DNA of 64,000 nucleotides, from the NCBI GenBank assembly GCA_002633025.1, contig NMRB01000053.1, positions 208,364-272,363 on the forward strand, read 5' to 3'. The notes under the pieces were generated by a model. It was not told the origin of the DNA and did not search any database. It saw only the letters and a program-made list of their open reading frames with translations. The translations under genes were made by a program, and so were the position numbers. This document shows positions 45,701 through 60,069 of this stretch, piece by piece; position 1 is the stretch's first letter, and every line of letters starts with the position of its first letter. Origin of the DNA: Notospermus geniculatus. Lineage: Eukaryota > Nemertea > Pilidiophora > Heteronemertea > Lineidae.

Positions 45701-47727
45701 ATAGCCATGACAGATTATCGAATAGTTCTGCAGATTGATTTGGGAATACATGCTTTTCTGTCTATTTCTTTTGGGAGGAATGTGATAGTCGATGAGTTAT
45801 TGGTCTTTTGCAACTCATGCAATATCCAGCTTTTGTTGCAGAAAAAGATTTGAATGGATCTCTCACTGAAAATCTCCAGGCTAGATTTTTCTTCGAGCTG
45901 TGTAAATTTGTGGCCTGCTTGCTGATGCAACTAGCAACATTTTGGTCAGAATTACCAATGCCGCGAGGAACGACTTCAAACAATATGTTTGGGGCATTAT
46001 CTCGCACCAACCCACCAATATCTTCCTGGAACGTTCCCTCTGGTCTTCTATGTATGTGCCCATTTAATGGCTTTGCCAATAAATACCAATTAGTAGTTAC
46101 TAGGTGTTAGATGTTCAAGAGACGGTTTAGTGGCAGGACTCCCAAGGATGCCATTTGATGTTCTAGGAAATGGCTGCATTGGTGAACATGGTGTCCATTT
46201 ATTACAAGTGATTTTTCCCTCGCATGTTAACATGTAAGTTGCAGTGGGAGGTTTGGGAAGCATTGATGTCAATCATAGAATAGTGGCATTTCTTTCATTA
46301 CCCGTAGTGGTTCTTTATATATCATTTGTAAATGCTACTCTTGTTTAACCTTCCCTCCTTTCAGTTCGGATTGTGGTGCCGGGGTGTATCAAATCATTGC
46401 TGGAAACAAGAAAATGATTGTCGGATTCAATTTATCCCAATTTACAAATGTGATTACATTTCAAAGAATCGCTTCATGAGTCGTGTTGGCAAGGTGTTCC
46501 CCGAGATACCAATACAAAGCGGGAGTTGTTCACGGCACCCATGCTTGGAGATAGTCAGAGATAATTGCATCTTATCTCATTTGGTTTGTGTAGCTGTCAA
46601 TGGTCTCCAGACATCAGCATCACTTGGCAGACTTCATGTTGCAACCCCATGCCATGTTGGCCTTCATCCTCATTACTTATCATTGTATTCCTTCTTTTTA
46701 CTTGTGTGGTTTGTGAGATGTGGCGTCAAGCTCAGTACACAGTAAGAGTCACAATGGTGAATATTATTCAGAATAATCTCTGCAGCATGTGAGACAAGGC
46801 ATCAAGCCTAGTAGACACGGCATACCATACTTCCTCCTGTTGTTGGAGAAAAGGTATCTAGCCCAGCGCACATCAGCAGCAGAGCATCTCTATCTTTTAT
46901 GTGAGATGACATCAAGCCCTATGGAGACAGGTCATCCAGCTCAGTCAAAAATGGTGTAGCATACTATCTCCGGTATGGGGGCTTGGAGGGGGGGGGGGGC
47001 TGGGCATGTAGCCCAGCAGACATGACATAACCACACCCCCATTTGAGAAATGGTTCTTAGTCCTGCATATACAATATTTCATACATGGTACAAATTGCCT
47101 AGTTTGTGAGACACAGCTTTCCAATTTGCGTGAACTGTCATGCATGTACTGTCTCAATGATAGCTTTGTCTTGCGCCCCTGTAGCAGTCGTCTCTCGATG
47201 TTTAGCATGCTATGTGAGACACAGCATCAAGTCTGCATATTGTATCCTAGCATGGGTTATTCATGCATGAACAGCGAGCAGTGATAAATAATTGGGTAGT
47301 TCATCTGACTGACTCCTTGTTGGTGCTAAAGTAATAATTGATGTCCTGATGTGCTATGATCATGAATAATGGACAGTGGTGCGGGTGGTAACCAATTGCG
47401 TTTTCCTCACCTACTTAATTAATGTATTGTTTGTGGGTGCCATGCCACCTGATTGATTGTCTCAGACAGGAGACCATTAATATCATGTGAAAATCTAAGC
47501 CCAACTTATGAATAATGTTGAAAAAATTCTTTGGTCATGTTTGATTGTAGAAGGGGACAAGGACTCTGGAGAAGGTCAAAAAGATCAAAGAATGAGATAT
47601 CTTTTATAAAAATTGAGTAAACATTGAGTAAACGAAATTTTTATAATTCAGAAAGCCCATGCAATTGGAGAAAATGTGATTTTTTGTTGAGCCAAAGAGC
47701 GAGAAACACAAAACTTGACACACAAAA

Positions 47728-47790
47728 TGGTAAATATCAAGAAGTCAAGTTGACTTCTTGATATTCAAGTTGACTTCTTGATATTTACCA
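47728..47790. repeat. Palindrome with internal direct repeat
   Basis: TGGTAAATATCAAGAAGTCA at the left pairs with TGACTTCTTGATATTTACCA at the right; CAAGTTGACTTCTTGATATT occurs twice in a row inside. Confidence 0.75.
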
Positions 47791-48945
47791 TTCTTTGTTG
47801 AGCCATGTGGAAAGAAAATAAAATATGGTCATAATTGTGGCTTACAGCTCGTTTGGTATGCAGTGGTTTTAAACGAATGTTGGAACAAAAGGAAACACTA
47901 AACAATTCTCTTGAACAAATATTTCATTTGTTCATTCATTTGCTTTGTGGTGTAATGAAGTATGGTAATGAAGAAGCTGGTTACTTGCATGTTACATTAA
48001 TGTGGTGAAAAAACCCATTGTTTTTTTAATAAAATGTGGTTTCAAAAATTTAGCTTGTGGATTTTGAAGTTGACATTGTTTAAGATACCCTGCAGCACTG
48101 CACTTAGGAGATGCCATCATGCTTTTATTCTATGAACCTATAAAAAATGTTTTATTTGTGTCATGACATTGAATTCCTCCACAGTTCATTGTCCCTATAA
48201 TAAGTGGCATTCCTAGCTTTGACCTGCAGCGTTTGATCGTTTCTTTGTAGGTAAATGCACGATTCTAAAAAAATTCTTCATGCCGCAGGGTCATGGCTGA
48301 TGCAATCTCCACTCTGCTTACGCAACTCGACTGTAAGCCACAAAGTTTCTAAAAACAAAATTGTACTGATGAGTTCTGATCGATGATATGTTGTTATTGT
48401 TCTTTGGATTTAGATTTGCAGATGGATCATTCGTTGAGATAGAGGATGGGGGATTTGACGACATGTTCTCCTTTTGCATGATGTGCAATCATTTGTCGTT
48501 AGCTTGACATGAGACTTTAAAGTTAGTGAGTGTCCAAAAGAAAAAAATAAAAGGATCAGAATATTATCGTTCTTTTGAAATAACAATTGTTGCTCTGCCT
48601 TGGGGATCTTTTTTGCATTGTATATTTTTTGTAAATATGCCAACATGGACTTCATCATAATAAACATTGGGAGAGTGTTTTCATCATCCTGTAGAGAATA
48701 TTCTGGCACTTGTAAACAGCTTGTGGCAGTTTCAACCCTAGCTGTGTGAGTGTGTCGTAGGGCCAAAGCATTAGAGTGATGATAATTTGTAGGATTCAGG
48801 AAGGTGACTACACTATGGATGTTTAAGTGAAATATATATGTGTAAGTATGAACTTTGATGTTATTCTTCATTAAAATTCTTGTAAGGAACAACCTGTTTC
48901 TCCATAGTGCTACTCGTTGAATACTTCGGACACAAATAGCCTAGT

Positions 48946-49620
48946 CTATAGTCCGTGACGTAAAATTATCGCCGAAGTTTACATGTTTGGCCGAAATTTC
49001 AGAGGGCCTTGTTGTGAACTCAAGTGATTTCCTCTTCCTTTGTCATTTGACTGACAATATTCCATACATGTCTATAATCCTGAATAAATATTTCATCAAA
49101 ATACCACAAAATAATACTCAAGTAATCAGGATAAATGCGTAGACGCAGCCGCCGAAAAATGCGAACGCGATTTCAATGTTTACACTTTTGACTCGGGCCG
49201 CCATGAGCTGACGCTGTCAGTGGATATTTGGAAGATGATTTTATAAAAATAAATGTGTGAGCAATATAACCACCTAAAACCCTTTCCTATCACGAAAGGA
49301 AAATATTTTTGGGGCTTGTGTTTGTCGTGCGACATTGCCGAATTCTGACATATTTTCCGTCGCCAAGGATACATCCGCCATGTTGACCTCAATTTGGCCG
49401 TCACGGCCGACGATCGATAATCCCGGGTTTCCCCATTCAAACTGCACTTTCTCACCTGCGATGGCCTAAACGGCCTACATTTCTTCGTGAAATAGATTGC
49501 TGAAATGTTTTGACACATAACTTTTGGCATCAATAGGACAAAAAACGAAAATTCTTCATGTACAATGCACATTTCGTGGAGATGACGGATCCAGCGATAA
49601 TTTATGGTGACGCACTATAG
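48946..49620. mobile_element. Candidate 675-bp element with imperfect inverted ends
   Basis: CTATAGTCCGTGACGTAAAA with TTATCG at the left and CGATAATTTATGGTGACGCA with CTATAG at the right match at about 22 of 26 positions. The interior is CpG-rich (GCCGCCATG, CGGCCGACGATCGATAAT). A 130-codon open frame on the minus strand has no recognisable motif. No clear target duplication. Confidence 0.45.
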
Positions 49621-49648
49621 CATCTGATAGACATGGCAGGTAGCATTA

Positions 49649-49742
49649 AGGTCTGTCTACACCATCAACATTTTCAAAACGACGGTGTTGCTGGATGTTC
49701 TTGAAATGTTTTGGAAATGTTGATGGTGTAGACAGGCCTTTA
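49649..49742. mobile_element. Small foldback element
   Basis: AAGGTCTGTCTACACCATCA and TGATGGTGTAGACAGGCCTT are inverted, with ACATTT continuing the pairing inward. Confidence 0.7.
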
Positions 49743-49827
49743 GTCTTACAAAGCATGCAGCAGAGCCTAAATAGCCCTTTAAGTCACAGGAACTTGGGTT
49801 AGTCCTTTAAATGCTGACAGGTGGATT

Positions 49828-49848
49828 CAGTCCAGTCCAGTCCAGTCC
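49828..49848. repeat. (CAGTC)4 microsatellite
   Basis: Four CAGTC units in a row. Confidence 0.8.
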
Positions 49849-52800
49849 TACTCCAAGAAAGGTTTCAGGTGAATTTCTCACCAGCCCACCGCCAAATGAC
49901 TCCTGGAGCAATGCAACCCTCAACATTATATCAGCATCATGACTGCGTTGACTGCTGGCATTGTACTTGGCTACCAATTCAAATTAAAAATGTAAAACTA
50001 AGACCTATGTGGAGTTGTGATATGTGTAGTGCAATAAGTTGTAAATGGACAAGCAAGCTTGACTTCTTTAAAACAGGTGAATGGCGAAAGCGTTGTAGAA
50101 TTCACCAAAAGGATGACAGAAGTCACTTACACTAGGTTATGGCTGTTAAAATGTTCTTGGCAGAAATCCGTAGTTTATTAATGTCATTGATGACTATCAT
50201 GTTCACTTACTTCAGCCCTCCACGAATAAATAATAAAAACTTGGCTTATCGCAAAGAACCTTTGAAATTGGTGGTATGAAAGAAGAGATTTACTGAATAT
50301 ATTGTTGAGCATGGCAAGATGGAGAGACACTTTCGGTTGATTTTTATCATACATAGCAAACAATACATGTAATTCATTCTTCCATTCATTCATTTTAAAA
50401 AGCCAGTGTTTTTACCTCAATCGATTTCCCCTACCACAGATACCTGCAAAATTGCTTGAGGAATTATCGCCGAAAGGCTTAAATATCAGCCCAGAAAGAA
50501 GATTTTCCTCAGAAAGTTTTTACTCTTTCTCTGACAAATGGTTTGCACGATTAGTTCTGGCATGTTAATTTTCCCTGAGGGTTTAATTCCGTAAGATAAA
50601 CGTTGAATGAAGAGAGGTATTTGTTTTCTGTTAAAATACATTGTCTTCGTTGTACATGTTTAATGAGCAAACCACAGGTTCTGGTTTGAGCTTGAATATC
50701 TCTTTGTTTTGTGCAAATAGCAATATATTTTTCTTACCAGTACTTCTTGTAGAATTGAATGCATACCACAAAGTATACTTTGTCATTGACAGAAATATTG
50801 GTAATTTGAATAATTTCGTGAAACAATTTGAGTTACAATAGAACATATACTTCTGAACAAACAGACCCGTGGAATGAATAGGTAATTTTATTAAAAAACT
50901 CCATTTAAGTTTAGACTAGGAAATATACTTAAATTATCAATCATTATTCCTATAGGCTGCTCAGTTGGTGGTACAGTTGGCTCTAGTCTGAGATGACCAC
51001 CATCTTGGAGGATTTTTTTGTCAAACCTGTAGTGTTTCTGTTGGGGGTGCCTCTGCCTCTGATCTTTCTCGGAATCTAAAAGGTGCTATTCATGTTAGCT
51101 AGTCCAACAGCTTAGGTTGCCTCTACTGATAAAATGCAAATAACCTAAGTAATAGTTGGCTAGTCTCGCACTCTTTCTTTTCATCATTTTGCCATGGAGC
51201 ATTGTGAACGAAAAAGAGTATCCTCAGTACATTATAGCCATTGTACCGGTAGGCCTCCTTAGACTGACAACTGCATGGCTTGACTAGACTAGAATTTGGA
51301 CCATATTCTAAAAGCCATGATTTTACTTATAGTTCCCATTTTGGATTATTCTAGGTGAAATCTTTTTGCGTTGGTAAAAATAAATATCTGTTTCCATGGT
51401 AACTGTACAAAAATGTCTTTGGTGTTGGAGTACAACAGAAGAGATTACTGAGGTATAATGGAAATTGAAAATTTTTGTCAGAAAGAGTCAAATTATCTGG
51501 TTGTATTTGATTGCCTTTGCTGTAAATTTGATTTGTTAGACCCAACCCTGCTGGCTATTGTGGCGGTTTAACCGAGGGGAGCCTACGTTATTGACTTCAA
51601 AGCTACTGGCTCTCGGCGTGATTAAAAAATACGAGTTAATAACAAGAAATTAATCTGATCTGCATCCCCTGTGGCAGGAATGTGGAAGTTTTAATCAGGA
51701 TTCATGTATGCAAATTTTCAGCCTTTTATTACACACCGTGTGTATTTGATGAAGTTGTAATAATGTCAAAAGGAAAAATCTATGACACCTACAATGTCTT
51801 AGTAACTGTGAAGTGCTATTTGAGGATTTTATTGAAATATTTTATTCTTGGGTCTTTGAAACATTTTGAAATGTTGTTCAAATTAAAGAGAATTATAGAA
51901 AACATGGGAAGTATGAAGTAGGAAGTCAATATGGGCAATGAGAAAAATTTCAATAAACTTGTCTAATGGGGTTTCTTTCAGAGCACCACTACCTAGTTTC
52001 AGTAGGAAAATGTATCTTCCGTAATGAATCTGTTCTCACTTTGTGGAAGCGACTAATGTTAGGTACTCTGCTCTAGGCTTGGTGATAATTCATTGGATAC
52101 TACCTAATGGTGGTTACTTGGTTCAACACGCTTGAAGCAACAAACTCAAGTGACCAACTCATTGTAAAAACTTGTATTCAGGTTTTCCTGAACTGGTAAA
52201 CCCATTACCAGTGTTCATGGTCTGAAAAATGGGAGGCTCAGTGGACAGTTATGAATAACAGGATGGTGGAGAATCCATCAACCACATATTTCGAGATGAG
52301 TCAGTGTGAAGGAAATCGTTGTTGTGAAAGAAGATTACAACCCACATTGGTTTGAAAACAAAAGAATTAAAACAGAAAATCCCATCTCCTAGGTGCATTG
52401 TTAGTGTGCGTGCAATTTCCATGAAATCAGCTTCATGTACTATACTCAATCAAAACAGTTGCTTCAGCGCTTGGTCCCAAGACTTGGTCAAAGGTGACCC
52501 ATGCCTGTGTGAATAAAAAAAGGATATTGTTTCTCCCTTCTTGTTATTCTAACATGGTCAATTTCTTAGTCTGATCCACGATATCAGGTGGATTATTGTT
52601 CCTAGTACAACCCTGTATAAAAAATTAATAGCTGGAGCAGGGGATGATGATACGGAGGGGTAATGACTGATAAAGTCCATGTGGCACCTTCTTTATCAGA
52701 ATAGAACTGACAAAGAAGAGCCAAATCTTGTTGAAACCATAGAAATTTGGATGATAGAAGTATAGGCAAAAAAATAGGTACATTTTTATAACTGCAGTAT

Positions 52801-54239
52801 TTATTGAACATTACCAACTGCAAATTTATCTGGTGACAGCCACATGTACTAACAACAGGACTTGGAATTGATAATTTTTGTTCAAAACAATAATGACATG
52901 GTATTCTATTCATTTAGTTCAAAAACACAATATTTGTTTGCAGCTAAATATATATTTTTATCTTTAAGTATCTTCCACTTACACAAGCCTGCATAATAGA
53001 TGATAAAAAGTGGCAAATAGATGAAATGTTTTTCGATATATTCTAAACTTGGGGCATTGAATTTTTGTTTTCTGCTTTTACATGATTGGGTAGAAAATCC
53101 AGGGTTCATGTGAAATATTGGAGAATATTTGAAAAGGATATGCGTAAACATGACACTTGTTCTGTATTCCTGTGCAAGATTATTATGATTTCACTTTGAA
53201 AAACCAACCCTTCGAGCGATTTGAATTATCTCTAAAGGTCGCACCTTTATGCAAGTATTGATATGCAAATGGATGGATTTGTGTATCATGTAATTTTGTC
53301 TTTATAACCAATGAGATAAAGACACAGGAGTGGCATGTATGATTGTACCAACGGGTATTGACAATTAATCATTTGCATCAACATATTCAGAAAATTGATG
53401 TTTTTACACAATTTTGGAGATCAATATCGAGATTGAATTCACTTTTGACCTTATATAGATAAATAGATTTTACATCATCATGTGATTTGTTGGGCATGAT
53501 GATATCAAGTCTAATATATCTGAGATATAGAACCCATTTATGATTTGGGGCTGACATTTAATAGTTTAAATTGGATACCAGGATCAGGGAGGACAGAAAA
53601 TACAGTGAGTATATTTCTGTATGCGACCAAGGTTTTCTTGTCCTGGCCTTTTGAAGAAAGATGGGTTTCATTATATAAAAATCTATCTTTTCGATACTTG
53701 TTTTCCCTTGGTCCATTTTTCACTCAAACACCAAAAAATACAGAAAATAATATCACCCCCATATATCTTCAGAATTTTTGATTGAAACATAATTCTTGTA
53801 AATGTTTGTGGATGTCTTTGAAACTGTTGGTTTTCTTCAGAGTGTTTATAAACTCCACTTTGATAAAACCTTGCCAGGCCGTGCACTGCCAGTGAGTAAA
53901 TGCCTCCTATGTATCATCTGAATCCAGCACTATCACCCTTGGAGACACGTGAACAAATTGCCCGAGTCCCGTGTTGCCAAGATAAATAGAGAAAGTGGAT
54001 GCGTGACTGGTTTCTGGAGAATTCTCCCTCTGATGCCTGATGGAACATCATGAGATGCTGTCAGCAGATAATGATGGTAATGGTAATAGTTGAGGACTCC
54101 TCTTTGGTTGCACTAAGGACATATCCACTCTAAAGTCTGGGTGACTGAGTTATCTTGGTGCAGGTTTCAATGGAAACGCACAAAATGCAAGGTTTTGTGC
54201 GAAAACAATTGCAGTCAAAAAATTTCCCTTGGCGACCTG

Positions 54240-54340
54240 GGGCCTGTTTCATAAAGAAGCTAATAATGCCATAAACTTCAGTGCATTTTCCATTTGGTTA
54301 AAAGTACCATTAGCTTAAAGTCACTTTATGAAACAGGCCC
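54240..54340. mobile_element. 101-bp hairpin element with GGGCCTGTTTCATAAAG ends
   Basis: GGGCCTGTTTCATAAAG and CTTTATGAAACAGGCCC are exact inverted ends. TTAGCTTAAAG and GAAGCTAATAATG pair further in. Non-coding. Confidence 0.75.
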
Positions 54341-54982
54341 TTGGTCATTTAAAATCTTTTTGAACAAGCCATTATACTGATGCAAGAATGACTACCAATG
54401 TATTTTTTATCCAAAGATAGAGCACAAAAGGCGACACACAAAATGGTACTACCGAAGTCGTCCTTCGCAAAATTTCTGGAGCAATGTATTTTTTTAATAA
54501 AATGGCAAATGATATAAAAACACTGTTAAATAGTAATAAAAATTTTCCAGATGTTTTCTGTCTTCCTTTCAAGAAGATAGCTGGAAGCTGAAGGGTATAT
54601 CGTAGTCCTCCCTGTGTCTTTGTTCATTTTGTTCCCATGCTGATGGACAAACAGTCCCAATGATGATATCTGCTCAAAGGTTCAGCACTTCCTGTTTTCT
54701 AGCACTAGGAGTGTAATACTATTCCTCTTTGCAAAAAATCTCACAAAGATGTCTTTGATGAAGCTATAGTTCAGAAACTTGCTGTAGGGCAGAGGCACAA
54801 CTCAGTCTGTGTGTGCGGTATCTTGTCCTTTTGAAATAGCTGGTTGGAACATTTTAAAAAGACACTTCTTGAGATACGCTAGGTGATATGGTGTATACAC
54901 CATTGAATTTCCACAAAGCTCTCAGTCTTAAATCAAGAACCAAATGCCACATAAACCACAAAACTTTTGATTTGCCACAATG

Positions 54983-55092
54983 GGTCATATGAATAAAGAC
55001 TAGTAAATGCTTTTACTTGAATTTTGCAATACAAATGCACGAGGCAATGCTGTACAAAGTAAAAGCATTTGCTAGTCTTTATTCATATGACC
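54983..55092. mobile_element. Hairpin element, AAAGCATTT family, best copy
   Basis: GGTCATATGAATAAAGACTA and TAGTCTTTATTCATATGACC are exact inverted ends, and pairing continues through GTAAATGCTTTTACTT / AAGTAAAAGCATTTGC. Length 110 bp. Confidence 0.75.
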
Positions 55093-56339
55093 ATCTCTTA
55101 CACAAATTGGTTTGCAATCAGTTGTCCAACAAATGTCAGAATTCAAAAATTGGATTTATTATATCAGCATTCAGATTTCAATGCCTAACCCTGATGCATG
55201 ACAACAAAAAATATCTGTATTTTTCCTGACAATATAGCCAAGTGCCAATCTTGTAGATCATCTCTGTTATATAAAGAATTGATAATGAGGATTATTTTAT
55301 TGTTATTGTGATTGTACATGACCTTCATGTCGACAGAGAAAAAGTCAAGAAAAACTCGGAAGGAACTTTCTCTTTTAGGAACTTATGTCCTCTCAATTTT
55401 TCCCCAGGGCAACCATGATATTGTTGATTCTGTTGCTGTAAGCTGAAGAACTGTTTATTTTGTCCTTCGGCCATGGCGATCACTTTAACAAATCAGTTTG
55501 GAACGAAGAACTCAACAGACAATTGTTAGCAGTGTCATGATGGTGTTGTCTTCAGTAAAGAAGAATACCTTGGTATATGTTCCTCCAAAAATGGGAATGT
55601 GACATTAGTCAGTTAAAAAAAGTATCTCTGAGATGATACATTGAGACGGCACATGACGGCGAGTTGGCATTTTTACAAAAATAGAAGTTTCCTTTGTTAA
55701 TCATTTGTTTCAATGATTTGTACCTTTAATGTTGGATGTGTTCCTGACTTGTTCCTTTTTCTGCTAATTGTGCTAATGGGCATTGCGGACAGTGCATTTT
55801 GGGGGGTTGGCTGTATAGGGTCATTTTACGTTTAATCAAATTATTCACTTCTTTTGATGCAATTGCAGCGTATTGTATTCTTATCTTTTCTTACTGAAAT
55901 CTATGTATCTTGTGACAAAATATAGAAGCATCACCTTATTTAGTTGGTGGGTAAAATGCTGGTGCAAAAAGGTACAGACTTTGCAATCTACGAATGTAAT
56001 TCTGAAATGGCGGCTGAAAAATTAATCAAGTAAATTGTCTGACAAAGCTGGTATGGGCACCAATCAGATTACACAAAAAATACTGTTATTGCCTAAGTTC
56101 ATTTAATCATTAGTATTCCTCGCTACTGTGAAAAATTGAGTGAAGAGAAATGCAGCAAGGCTGATTTTCCATGTTTTTCTTATTGCAAGTTTTTCGGGTT
56201 CATTTAACTCTTTGTCCTGCATTGGTCTTTTCTTTTTACCAGGTTTTCGTGTAGCATTGCCTGTAGCTTAAAGTTAAAAAGTTGAAGTTTGGATTTATAG
56301 TCTGATATCAACTATGGTAGAGGTTCTCATCCGACTTTA

Positions 56340-56560
56340 CACATTAACCCGTCTGTCCTGAAACCTTTCAGTAGAACCCAGATGAGCTGCCCATCAGCAC
56401 TACAGTCGAGCATTTCAGACCAGTACCCATTTATAAACCTGGGTGGAGAGAGGCCACTGAGGCAAAGAGACTTGCCCAAAGTCTCACGCCCAGTGGGTTT
56501 CAAACCCCGGGACCCTTTGACCGCTAGTCGGAGGCCCGAACCGCTACACCACCAATGGTT
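56340..56560 (-). mobile_element. tRNA-derived SINE
   Basis: On the minus strand the head reads GGTGGTGTAGCGGTTCGGGC (A-box-like TAGCGGTTCGG) and has a B box GGTTTGAAACC (56496-56506), the internal RNA polymerase III promoter of tRNAs. A non-tRNA body with CTTTGGGCAAGTCTC follows. The anticodon-arm region does not fold as a normal tRNA. The tail end is approximate. Confidence 0.6.
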
Positions 56561-57310
56561 CCTCAATGGTTTTGCTGGTAGTCGGTGTTGGTTAGGTGAC
56601 TGGAGCTCACTTGTACTCAGCTGCCCCCTGGTGGTTATGAATGATTTGACCAAGTGGCTTCCCTGAAAAAAGAGTAGCTTAGCTTGCAAAACATATTAGA
56701 AGCAAGATAGATATCTTTTAAGGAGGCTTCTTTGATCCCTGATACTCTCCTCTTTTTAAGAGGCATGGCATTTTTTCATTCTGGATGTTCATTACAAGTT
56801 CACATATCTCCTGGACAGTCTCACTGGGGCTGCAATGCCAGTATCATCTTACACAACAGAGATGTTTATTAATATGTCTGCAATGAATCATCAATCGGTA
56901 GTGCAAACACTGAATAACAATCAGGTGACAAAGGTTGATGGATAATAATCAGACATTAATCACTCATGCTGTTTATAACTGAACTGCCATAGCAATCTCG
57001 TAGCAGTAACTTGGCTAAGTTAATCAAGGGTCGTACAGATTCATATTACTTATTCATCACACACTAATATCTTTGTAATCACTGCTTTTGTCAGTTGCAT
57101 TGATTCACAGCAGGTTGTTTGGACAGAGAATGGTACCATTGGCAGCGTTGTTGACCCTTGGATGTTGTCTAGATGTTTCTGTTGGCCGTAAAAGTCATCC
57201 ATACACATCACGCAGGTTGCTTCTCTGCTGATAATTTGTCAGGACATCTTCAAAAAATTTGAGAGTGTGGGGGGGGGGCACTGTGGTCAGTTGCTGCCAA
57301 AAAAGGTTAT

Positions 57311-57698
57311 ATGTGACCCATGACAGTGAAATGAGTCAGAATGTGCCCGAAAGAAGATCCAAGATGACACCATAGAACAATTGTGACCCGCTCTGGCAAA
57401 AGCAGATGCATGTCTCTCAGAAGGCGAGCCTCAACAAACTAAGATGACACCAGGAAAGAATGGAAGAAATAGATTTCATAATAGACAGACAATACTGAAA
57501 CTGACAAACATTTGGTTTGAACCTGCCAAGTTAAGAGCGACATGACATGCGTCTTCTTTTGCCAGAGCGGGTCACAATTACAGAAATGGACAAAGTCAAA
57601 TTTCGAATGGGCAGATAATCCTGAAATTAACAAAATGTTGATGTGACATTGGGTCTTCTTTTGTGTGCATTCCGACTCATTTTGCTGTCATGGGTTAC
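57311..57698. mobile_element. Two nested inverted repeats with TGTGACCC ends
   Basis: Outer pair: TGTGACCCATGACAG / CTGTCATGGGTTACACA. Inner pair: AATTGTGACCCGCTCTGGCA (near 57380) / TGCCAGAGCGGGTCACAATT (near 57561). Both begin TGTGACCC, suggesting one family member inserted in another or a duplicated end. Confidence 0.6.
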
Positions 57699-60069
57699 AC
57701 ATTCCTTTGAGTGTAGTTAAGGGAAGTATTGAGCCAAGCCTGTAGTTCTCGAGATTCTCGCTCAAGCAGGGAAACCACATAAAAAGTGAGATAGCACCCC
57801 CAATATTTGAAGAATCATTAAAAGACTCATCACAAAACTGTTAACTCTCAATCATGAACAAGTCTAAAAGATAGCATTGGCTGCTGATGCTGTTTATATT
57901 GCCATATTTGGGCATGCCAATCTGCTCCATTCATTTCCTGCTGTTGGATATGTAAAATATGCCCTCAGCCATCTTGGCTGGAAGCAGACTTTATGAGAGT
58001 GCGAAATTCAATGCCCTTTAATGACCTACAGCCAAGGATAGAGAATCCCCATTGAATGAACAGCTGATGAAAATGCCACTTGAACCTGACATCAAAGAAA
58101 CATTTGATACTTGCAAAGTTAATTCCGTACAAAAGGAAATTGATCGAATTAGTTAACCGTTTGAAGCAGACACTGCAGTCTCTTCCTCCACAAATCTGAG
58201 CTGGTAACATCTTTTATGATACTACAATCAGACAGATTTTGGAGAAGCTCTTTTGACTGAAAATCATTTGCTAACTTGCAGAAATTATTAGCTGAATCAT
58301 TTTAGCAGCTTTTCACTATTAAAATTAAAAGGACCAGTCATCATCTGCTTTCTATATACACTTAGCACATGCAGTCCTGTACACCTATTCTCTCTCTTGA
58401 AACCTATCTTTGCCTCAAACCAGGTACCTTTTATGTATTATTTGCCCTTTAAATTAAGCCACTGAACCTCAACAGTGACAGGCATTTGGAATTCACGAAT
58501 CTTATACTTTCTATTCCTACTGTTCTTTTCCGTCTTGAAAGTCAAACACATCTTGGAACACTATTGGATTTACTATGAATCTTATATACATGTATGCATC
58601 CTGCTCTTCAGCTGATATAGCGAGTGAAAAATGTCCCTGATATATGGGCTGTTAATACTACTAAGCTGTGCCTAATGCGGCGTAAACCTCAGCCATTATG
58701 GAATGGCACTGTGGAATATTCCTTTTGTTCCATCATGTTCTTTTACAATCAATCAGCAACTACTTTAAGTTTTGCTACTCTGCTTAACACAAGGAAGCAG
58801 AAATTACCCAGATCCTATGTTTCCATGGTTCATTAAAATCTAAAAGTGCATCCTCAAAAGTCATCCTTCAGAAAATTTGATTTTGCATCATTTGTTCTGA
58901 TGTGTGGCACATCGGTTGTGAAATTGTCAGAACTAATTACAAGGAGTAAGTCACGAAACAGGAAATTTATTTTGAAACTTGGCACTCTCAGGAAGCTTTT
59001 GTTATTGAATTGAGAACTGAGCATTGGGCATTTTGTGTTATAACGCTGGGGAAAATCGATCCACTAGGGAAGTCTGATGCTGTTGAACAAATCAGCCATC
59101 CCTTATTGGCAGATTCCGTCTTGCCAAAAATGAACTTCAGAACATCCGAAGTGACATCTGCATCAGCGTTCCATGATTTCAAATGAGATTCTTTTATAAA
59201 TTCTGATATTTGGAGATTGGTGATAATAAAAACTTGTTTTGCCTGAGCTAAGTTCTTTTGGCGACCATTGCCCAAAGATGTATCAATAGGTGTTTCCTCT
59301 AGGTCAAACAGTTGAACATAGTGCAACCAATAACATTGGAAGGTAATTAGATGCCATTGGTACACAAATGGTAAATCCATTATAGTAGTCTATGTTGCTC
59401 AAAACCGATTCAGAATTCCTTGAAAGGCCATGCTTCTAATTGATCTTTTATTAGGAACTAACCAGTGCTGGCAAAACTAGTCAATAATGAATACCTCAAT
59501 ATGCAATTATCATCTGGCTTTATTGACTTTGTCATGATTGAATATATAATAAGGAAGCATTGATGAATATTTAAGTTGCCACTGTGTTAGGAACGCTAGC
59601 ATAGTGAAGCCAGCACACTACAGCACAAAGATTACATGTACATTGCAGCAGTTAAGAGGAATTATCCTTCACTCAGTCCATGTATTATATTTTGATGATA
59701 AAGTGTCCATTGATGTTTCAGAGCTATAGCATTGACAGTTGTATCCAGAAAACAAGCTGCTACAGGTGCTATTGTGATTTGTTCACTTGGGTCCAAATCT
59801 CTACCTCTCATCTGTACATTACTTTCCCAGCTCACCAGGGAATTACCCACGGCCATTCAATTACAAGCCATAATCTAAGTTTCATCAAACCATCACTTTC
59901 CGATTCCAACCTGAAGTTGAGTCAGCTTTTGGGTTAATAGTTCATATCTCTGCCTTTCATGGTGATTTCTGTAGTTGACAGGGAGTTGCCGTTCTTCAGG
60001 TTGTCATTGCCGATTCTTTTCCTCCCGTTTGGGGACATTTTCCTCAAAGCTCTCCTGGAGTCACCTGCA

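Noticed and set aside
46332-46745. 137-codon plus-strand frame as a neurexin LNS exon
   Set aside because: No LNS motifs, several Cys in no pattern, and no matching splice sites in phase.
56480-56560. Functional tRNA gene
   Set aside because: A and B boxes are present, but the B box is changed and no cloverleaf with a plausible anticodon arm forms; a long non-tRNA body follows, so SINE is better.
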